DNA from: Rotaria socialis
Lineage: Eukaryota; Rotifera; Eurotatoria; Philodinida; Philodinidae
DNA length: 64,000 nucleotides
Direction of reading: 5' to 3'
NCBI GenBank assembly: GCA_905331475.1
Contig: CAJNYU010002679.1
Span: 28,847 to 92,846, forward strand
The position numbers were made by a program, and so were the translations under genes. Position 1 is the stretch's first letter; every line of letters starts with the position of its first letter. The notes under the pieces were generated by a model. It was given only the letters and a program-made list of their open reading frames with translations, was not told the DNA's origin and did not search any database. Of this stretch, positions 57,521-64,000 are shown one piece after another.

Positions 57521-60269
57521 TTAAAGTTCGATTTGTTTTTTATTATTTGATATTGGCATAAAACATAGTTGAAATTGTTCGTATATTGTTTTGAGATCAT
57601 CTAATATAAATTGATATAAAACAACAATATTTTCTAATTGTTTATTATGAAGTAAAGCACAATCCAAACATCGTACAACATGTTTACGATCAAGTTCTGT
57701 GACAAATAATATATTAAATACTTCACATTCACATGTTATACAATAGTGTACTGGCTCATTGGTTGCCCGTAATTGCTTTCTTATTGGAATATTGTCACCA
57801 AACGCTTCTTCTAAATATGATAATAGCGATTGAATGTATTTCAATGATTGATATAGAATAAATTTAATTAAATCGAACAATTGACGATCATTCACACGAA
57901 TATTTCGAGCTATATTCCATGTTAAATGTATAATGGGCACAATAGATTTGCAAGGATTTAATTTATTCCATTCATAACGTTCAATAGCAGCATAATATTG
58001 TGTGTATGTTAACGGGCCAACATTCCAGGCTACATTATTACACCATCCAATCGCTTGTACCCAGTGAACACATCTATTAGAAAATAAATGAATAAATATA
58101 TATATAGTTCTATTCAATAAGAATTATTCGAAGGCTAATAGTCTAGTTGAAAATTTCTACTTGTCTGTTATGAAATTAACCTGAATGTCGATGGCATAAT
58201 TGTAGGAGTCATCAAGTAGAATGTTTTGTTGCCTTCATAGTATCTACTAATTGCCTTTCATCACAAATTAAAAGGTGTAACGCAGCATAATTGTAACAGT
58301 TGATAGTAAGACTTATTTACTGAGCCTATATTATATATTTACTCGGTATCCGGCTGTATTAATTATGTAGAGTAAATCAAGATCATGTTACACTTCTGGC
58401 ATTTATCGATTACCTTGAGTTTATATGTAAAAATGTAGAATAAATTTCAACTGGAACAATATTGTTTATCACAATTTATAATGAAACGTTTTCAAGGTAT
58501 TTTTGACAGTCTGAACAGCAACATCTGTCGATAGATACAAATTCATTCTTTTAACAATTTCAGCATTGAGTTGATTAGTCCTCAAAAGTTTTAAAGTAAA
58601 ACTCTTTCTATTCTACTGACAAGTGTCGATATTCGCTAAAAAACAGAATATCTATCTATTTAATAAAGCTTCCTTACCCTGTACTAACAAAAACAAGATC
58701 TCCAGGTTTTTGTATAAAACGATAGACAGGCACGTGTGCATTATATAAATCTTCCAATATAGGCCACCAGGAGCCAACTAGAAAATTGACACCATTTTTC
58801 TCACATAATGTATGTATCACACCCCAATATTGAAAATCAACAGCAAACCATTCACAATCACCTGGACCAATATTAATATTCACAGCACAAAAATTATTGT
58901 TTTCCTGATGTCCTGGCGTCCTTGAGCCAGGTACTTTCATATATAATTGCACACTATTCATACCTAATATTGTATGACCAATGTGTGATAAAATATTTCC
59001 AGTTGATTGAACACGTAGAAACAATGGCAATTTGTTTAACTCAGCTAATTGTACGGACCATTTCTTTTCATCGGATAGATCAACATTAGTGCCAAATTTG
59101 ATTGTACGTATACAGGCAGCTGAAAAACGATCATTTAAATACTAGATTTTATTTTTAATAAATAGACAAAGTGAAATAATAGTTAAGTAACTTAATATCT
59201 TAGATTTTTCTCTCTTAACAACTATAATTACACTAAATTGGAGACAGAATTTCCTATTGAAATAGACAATTCAAAATGTAAAACATAAAACAAAGCTTTA
59301 TGAAAAACAATGTTATCAGCATTTGACAATCCTGCTCATATGGATCTAAGAAATTTGCTCATGTTACTTAATTTTTCATTATTAAAAACACTATGTGAGT
59401 ACGAAGAAACACCAAAGGCTCCTCCCTGGATACCGGTTCAGTAATTAACCCATTTTGTTAGAACGTAAGATTATGATGTAAACATTTTCGAACAGACAAG
59501 TATAACAAAACTTTCGTTAACTGACTAGCTCATATTCTGTTAAGAAGTACTTCTCGTAGTTCGCTTTGCAGCAGCTGTTGCTGTCAAGGAAAAACTTACT
59601 CGAATTTTTATTTGAGCTTTTTTTCGAGATTCCATTTGTTAAATTGTTTGTTGACGATTCATTTGAATCATCTTTAAACATATCATGATATGAATACGCT
59701 TGATATTGAGCATATTTTGCTATTGTTGTAAATGAACGGCTTGATTCACATTTCCAGACATTTTTAAAGGGCACCGTCGTTGAGCTGAAATCGAAATTTA
59801 CGTCACTTGGTTGTTGTCGTTGCATACGAACTTCAATTTGATGTTCGGGTTCTGTTGCAATCAGTGTTTTAGTTGAGAATAAACCTAAATCAAGTTTAAG
59901 TACATTAGATAATCCTCGAATAACGCAGATTGGTTGTGATAAACAGTATTGCTGTAATTGTCCCGACAAAGCTTCTTGACGTGTTCCTAAAACAATAGTT
60001 GGTGTCGTTGGTTTAAGATCTAAAGGAGTACATTTCGGAGGTTGCGGCGGTGTTGGTATTCGACCATCAGGTAAATAGGAGACTGCTGTTGGCGGTACAA
60101 TCGCTGGTGAACATTTAATAAACTTTCGAACATCATTGAAATTTTTATCATTAGACAACGATGTTATTGGTTCAGTTTTGATATATTTAGTTTTAATGGA
60201 AAGATGATCAGTTGTTAATAAACGTTTATCAATACGTATTATATCAATAGGAGGTTTTGTTGCATGCAT
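57521..60269 (-). CDS. KDM6: KDM6 (UTX/JMJD3)-type JmjC histone H3K27 demethylase, 554 aa
   Basis: Three exons, 60269-59600, 59119-58678 and 58073-57521, in frame across GTAAGT/cag-type introns. The start is ATG 60269; the longer frame uses TTG. Residues ~115-190 carry the pre-JmjC block ([40 protein letters not shown]). The JmjC domain follows with [20 protein letters not shown] (Fe ligands His and Glu), [28 protein letters not shown] and [13 protein letters not shown] (third ligand His). The C terminus has the KDM6 zinc-binding GATA-like module ([11 protein letters not shown]...RCLDCA). Known reaction: 2-oxoglutarate/Fe-dependent demethylation of H3K27me3/me2. No TPR repeats are encoded, so it resembles JMJD3 rather than UTX, and its N terminus is short. 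I found no TPR exons upstream in this window. Confidence 0.93.
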
Positions 60270-62446
60270 GTTTAACAATAAAAATAAATGACAGTTGCTG
60301 CTGAGCTATGTGTTTTTATGTACACGATTGTTTGATTAATGAACGAATAGAAATTGAACCCTGACAATTATTGGACGATGACGATGGCGTTGAAGAAAGA
60401 AAGAGAATGAAGAAGGAGGTTGAATTAATGCTGGACAATGACGATGGAGAGTGGCAGTCAATGAACATGAACAGGAAAAAGTATACTGCTGCCTAGCCTA
60501 TGTGTCGCTGTTTTGCTCAAACGAATGTATGTGGCAATATTATCAAATCGATCTTTTGAATCTGTGGTCGAACAACAGGATTAATTATTTGCTTGTTTTT
60601 ACTAATTGGATGCATGCATCATTGAATTCTAAATAGACAAACTACATTTAGTCGATTTTACATACTCAAATGGGTTACTTAAAAACTAACGATCACAGCG
60701 TTTTTTTAAGTTTCAAATTATTTGCTTGTTTCTATTCTAGGGTTCCACTACCGTAAAAGCGTATATTACTGCTCGCATTAACTGTTCGAATCACTCATTG
60801 ATGTCCAGTGTTGAAGTTAATAAGGACTACCAAAATTCAACTACTCCAATTAAAGTGTTTTTTTCTATGTAAATTTTCAAGTCAAAGTTTAAAAATACTA
60901 CATCTCTTTACAATAGGTCATAAAAATGCATTATTCTTGCAGTAATCAGTTAAGGATGCGAATTTTTCTCTCGTATATTTATAAATTATCTCGATTTAAA
61001 TGTAATGCACCTAATCTCGACTTAGAAGCGGCTTGCCAACTCCAAGACGTTCTTGATCAAACAGGGTATGGGGCAGAATGTTCCTTGTTATACGAACTCT
61101 TTCAGGCAGTGCATTGCAGTTCTAGATTAGAAACTCCACTTAGGTACGCTTCTGAAAGTAAACATGATTGCTTTTAAATCTAATAATTGTTGACTTGATC
61201 TTTTCGCTTGTTTAAAGTCGAAATCTAGAACAGTATTTTCAAAACGTGAGAGATCAAAACTAATTTTTTATCACAAAAGTTATAAAATGTTTTCCTCGTT
61301 TTTGTAACAGAATTTTCACAAATTGGATTATATCTGTATTTAATCTTTTATTGCTTTCAATTTTTCTATCGAAATTATTTTTAATTAGAATAAAAATGAG
61401 TTATCATAAAAATCAGCTTTTTTTGAGCGATTTTTCTTGATGATTTTCTATACCTTTAAATAATATCCTTGGTGTTCATGTGTGCAGTCAATTAAGAAGC
61501 AAAAGTCTAGTTTAAAAATATGTTAATAAACGAACATTTGCCAGACAAGCTCACACGGCAAGTCAACGTCTTCAAAATTCTTGAATAACTAAATATTGAC
61601 TGGACGAAGAAAAGTGTTGTAGTCAAATCAAGAACCTGCTGTGTACTAATTACGCCACGAGCGAGGAAAAAACCGCAGATAGACAGGGAGAAATAATCGC
61701 AGTCGCTCTTCTCACACACATGCACGTTAACGACCTTCTACTAAACATACGAAAGAACGAGCAACTATTTTTATCTTGCTATGATTGTGGTTGTATGCTT
61801 TGTCGTTCGCGAGCCCAATGTAAAGTGAAGAAGAAAAAGAGAAAAAAATATTTCAGTAAGAACAGAATGACAAGAAAAAAGCTTCCGATTGTTTGGATCA
61901 AAATGCAAATAGACAATATAATATATATGATGTAACTAATGAGTTGTACGCAGATGCTGAATTAGTTGATAAATTGAAATTGCTAAATATACTTGAAAAA
62001 TACGATAACATAACACCAATGTATTCCAGGGTTTTTATTAGCATGCTATCGAAAGTAAATAAGTCATGCTTACATCTGGTACTCGACAGGTTGCTTTCTT
62101 GTTTATCTCGAATATTTTGTCATCAGCCGCTTTTTTTGTATTGACAACGACTAAAATACTTTATTATGTGCTAAAGTACGTGTGATACTTTAATAATTAA
62201 GCACGAAAAGAAACGTGAATTTAAAATTCTGCGAGGCCCCAGAAGTTCTCCAAACCAACCAATGATCCATAATGTTTTTTATTACAATACAATATATGAA
62301 ATTATACAAAAGAAAATCTGTACTGATACGTAATTTCGAACTTGAAATATACAAGGTAGATTAGGACGCGGATTAGAAAATTCGTCTCAGTTAGGACAAA
62401 TACTTTAACAAAAAATGCTTATTCTACCCACATTTATACTCCCTAG
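60270..62446. other. Intergenic upstream of KDM6
   Basis: The first 150 bp upstream of the ATG are purine-rich with GACGATG repeats (60376-60445). Two + strand patches look weakly coding but isolated: LDLEAACQLQDVLDQTGYGA near 61015-61080, and YDVTNELYADAELVDKLKLL near 61920-61985. Neither has a recognisable domain, start or partner exon, so both are recorded only as possible gene fragments. Confidence 0.4.
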
Positions 62447-63138
62447 CAGGGTGGCCAGATCTTCTGATTTTTCCTGAATTTGGAATATTTTCAGATCGTT
62501 GCTTTGTCACTGAAATTAGGTACGATTATAACCCATTACTATAATAAATCAATAGTGTTCCATCAATTTTCTGTATTAAACATCTTTTATATTCCGCATT
62601 TGAATTCGAATTCTGGAGTAGAATTGATTTTCGGTTCTATGAAGCATCTATAGTCCGATTACCGTAATCCAGTAATATAAAACCAGATAATGCTTAACGT
62701 AAAATAAAAGTGATTGGTAATAGTTCTTGAGCAGATTTTTATTAGCATATGTTATCTTAAACAAACATCCTAGAGCAAATTCCAAAAGTGCGAAATATGA
62801 ATAGCAATACCGAGATAGTGGAATTTAATGTTTTTTTCTAGTTGGATTTCTTAATCTACGCAGAATGTATGTGATTTAGTTCTGCTCGTTTCTGTGAACA
62901 AGTTTTAAATTTAAAAAGAAGCTCAACATTAAGTATCTTTTATTGATATTTGCGTATTAGCTAGACGACATATTCGCTATAGTTTCTTTCGTTTTATTTA
63001 AATATCTTTGAAAATAAAGTTCCAGTCAGTGAGCCGAAATGCAGCAGAATTTTTGATGCCAGTATTTTAGCGGAAGATCTACTAATTTGCCAAAAACTGT
63101 CATTTTCTGATTTTTCAATTTTTGATCTGGCTGCTCTG
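62447..63138. mobile_element. 692-bp non-autonomous hAT-type element with perfect 8-bp TSD
   Basis: TIRs are CAGGGTGGCCAGATC on the left and, in reverse complement, CAGAGCAGCCAGATC on the right (12 of 15 identical). The exact duplication CTCCCTAG flanks it at 62439-62446 and 63139-63146. An 8-bp duplication with CAG ends defines the hAT superfamily. The interior is AT-rich with no transposase frame. The intact duplication implies fairly recent insertion, or no later damage. Confidence 0.88.
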
Positions 63139-63146
63139 CTCCCTAG

Positions 63147-63865
63147 GTCATTCTTCGAAATGAAAGCATTCGAATTCAGGACACATATATCATAACTAGC
63201 TGAACTTTCGTTCTCTGTCATACGGCTATGTGCAAAAGCATCAGTGGTGAACATAAATTTCAATTAATGAATGTCTAAATTGATTTAAACTTAGACAATT
63301 CGTAGCGATGTGCTTTTTGATTTAATATTTCTTCATCATAGAATTAAATAGTCTAAGAAAATTAAAAACAAATTGTTGAATGATTATTTTTTATTCTTAT
63401 CTAAACGATATAGTGTTGTTTTATTGTTTGCCGAAGTAGATGAGACTAGAAGAAAAAACTGACTGAATCAATTAAAGACAGATAAATGTATGATCATTGA
63501 ATATCTTGAATTTTTTTCAATATTTTAAGCGAAAAAGGAGAAATAAAAGAATTCTTACATTCGATTCACCAGCGTTCTCGCTTCTAAAGAGTAAGAGAAA
63601 AATCAAGCTGTTCACGCGATTATTTTATAACTAAATTTGTATCCAAAGTGCCCACCGATATGGACTCAATACGAGATTACCGTCATAAACGAGTGAAAGT
63701 GTCAGCGAAGAGAAGATAAAAAATTGAGGCACAAAGCGGCATTCTGAGCACTCGTCGTGCTGGTTATTGATTCATGCAGATACACTATCTGCATGGCATG
63801 CCCAAAGCTGAAGATAATAATGCTTGATAGACTGTTTCATAATCGTAAGCATCGAAAAGTGACTC
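63147..63865. other. Intergenic near right edge
   Basis: AT-rich; a CTGCAT-rich patch (63774-63800) reads as a short inverted repeat (ATGCAGATA ... TATCTGCAT). No gene recognised. Confidence 0.45.
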
Positions 63866-64000
63866 GTTTTTGTGTACTCAAAAAGTGAGTACACTAGATT
63901 CGGTCAGTGTGTCCGTTCGTTAACACGATAACTCTTGAAAGCTTCATCCAATTGTCATTATTGACCAGACCATCCCTGAGCGGTGGGGGGGGGGGGGGGG
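63866..64000 (+). repeat. Dispersed repeat, internally deleted copy, cut by the window end
   Basis: Shares the 28692 copy's opening (TTTTTGTGTACTC, the palindrome GTGTACTC/GAGTACAC at 63872-63894, then TCGGTCAGTGTGTCCGT). It then skips to the shared block TTGACCAG.CCATCCCTGAG near its end. It closes in a run of at least 16 G (63985-64000) where the 28.9-kb copy has GGAGGGG. The G run reaches the window edge and may be a sequencing limit. Confidence 0.75.

Noticed and set aside
60926..62144. Two + strand frames (83 codons each) as real genes
   Set aside because: Locally protein-like wording but no domain, no exon partners and no credible start; kept only as possible fragments.
62994..63263. 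89-codon minus-strand frame at the hAT element edge
   Set aside because: Crosses the element boundary and its target duplication, so it cannot be an ancestral gene; no transposase motif.

Overview
The window looks like a piece of a bdelloid rotifer nuclear genome, most like Rotaria or a relative. The DNA is strongly AT-rich and gene-dense. Introns are mostly 45-70 bp with GT-AG ends. The coding content is animal: a nuclear receptor, a KDM6 histone demethylase, Hsp70, a tetraspanin, an SLC44 transporter and a LRR/FN3 receptor. Typical bdelloid accessory genes are also present: an Arg-specific ADP-ribosyltransferase with a TPR segment, F-box relics and a decayed GPCR. Short inverted tracts of TGTGGG, the bdelloid telomere unit, lie near the left edge. 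The species call is an inference from content; no search was run.

Layout. 0-5 kb: tRNA-Val(CAC), TGTGGG tracts, the ADP-ribosyltransferase/TPR gene (+) and an 878-bp inverted-repeat element. 5-13 kb (-): an unrecognised nine-exon basic protein and a LRR-FN3-transmembrane receptor. 16-23 kb: tetraspanin (-) divergent from a flavin amine oxidase (+), then a choline-transporter-like protein (+). 23-25 kb: repeats around a 100-N assembly gap and a hAT-type MITE with a perfect 8-bp target duplication. 25-36 kb: EXD3/mut-7 exonuclease (+), an unrecognised three-exon gene (-), an eight-exon cytosolic Hsp70 (-) with a heat-shock element, and a small membrane protein (-). 39-46.5 kb: a graveyard of F-box relics, a broken coiled-coil gene and at least four kinds of short inverted-repeat elements. 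46.7-48.1 kb (-): an iodothyronine-deiodinase-like selenoprotein with an in-frame TGA and a SECIS hairpin in its 3' UTR. 49-50 kb: GPCR relic. 51-56 kb (-): NR2C (TR2/TR4)-like nuclear receptor. 57.5-60.3 kb (-): KDM6 (UTX/JMJD3) JmjC demethylase. 62.4-63.1 kb: a 692-bp hAT-type element with a perfect 8-bp duplication. The right edge holds a copy of a dispersed repeat also seen at 28.7 kb and possibly represented at the gap.

The intact genes are not arranged as one pathway; this is an ordinary animal gene neighbourhood interrupted by non-autonomous DNA transposons. The strongest unusual system is the deiodinase-like selenoprotein, where the recoded TGA, the frame continuing past it and a type-II SECIS fold all agree. 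Exon coordinates were read by hand from splice motifs and reading frame, and every multi-exon model given keeps frame through all junctions.
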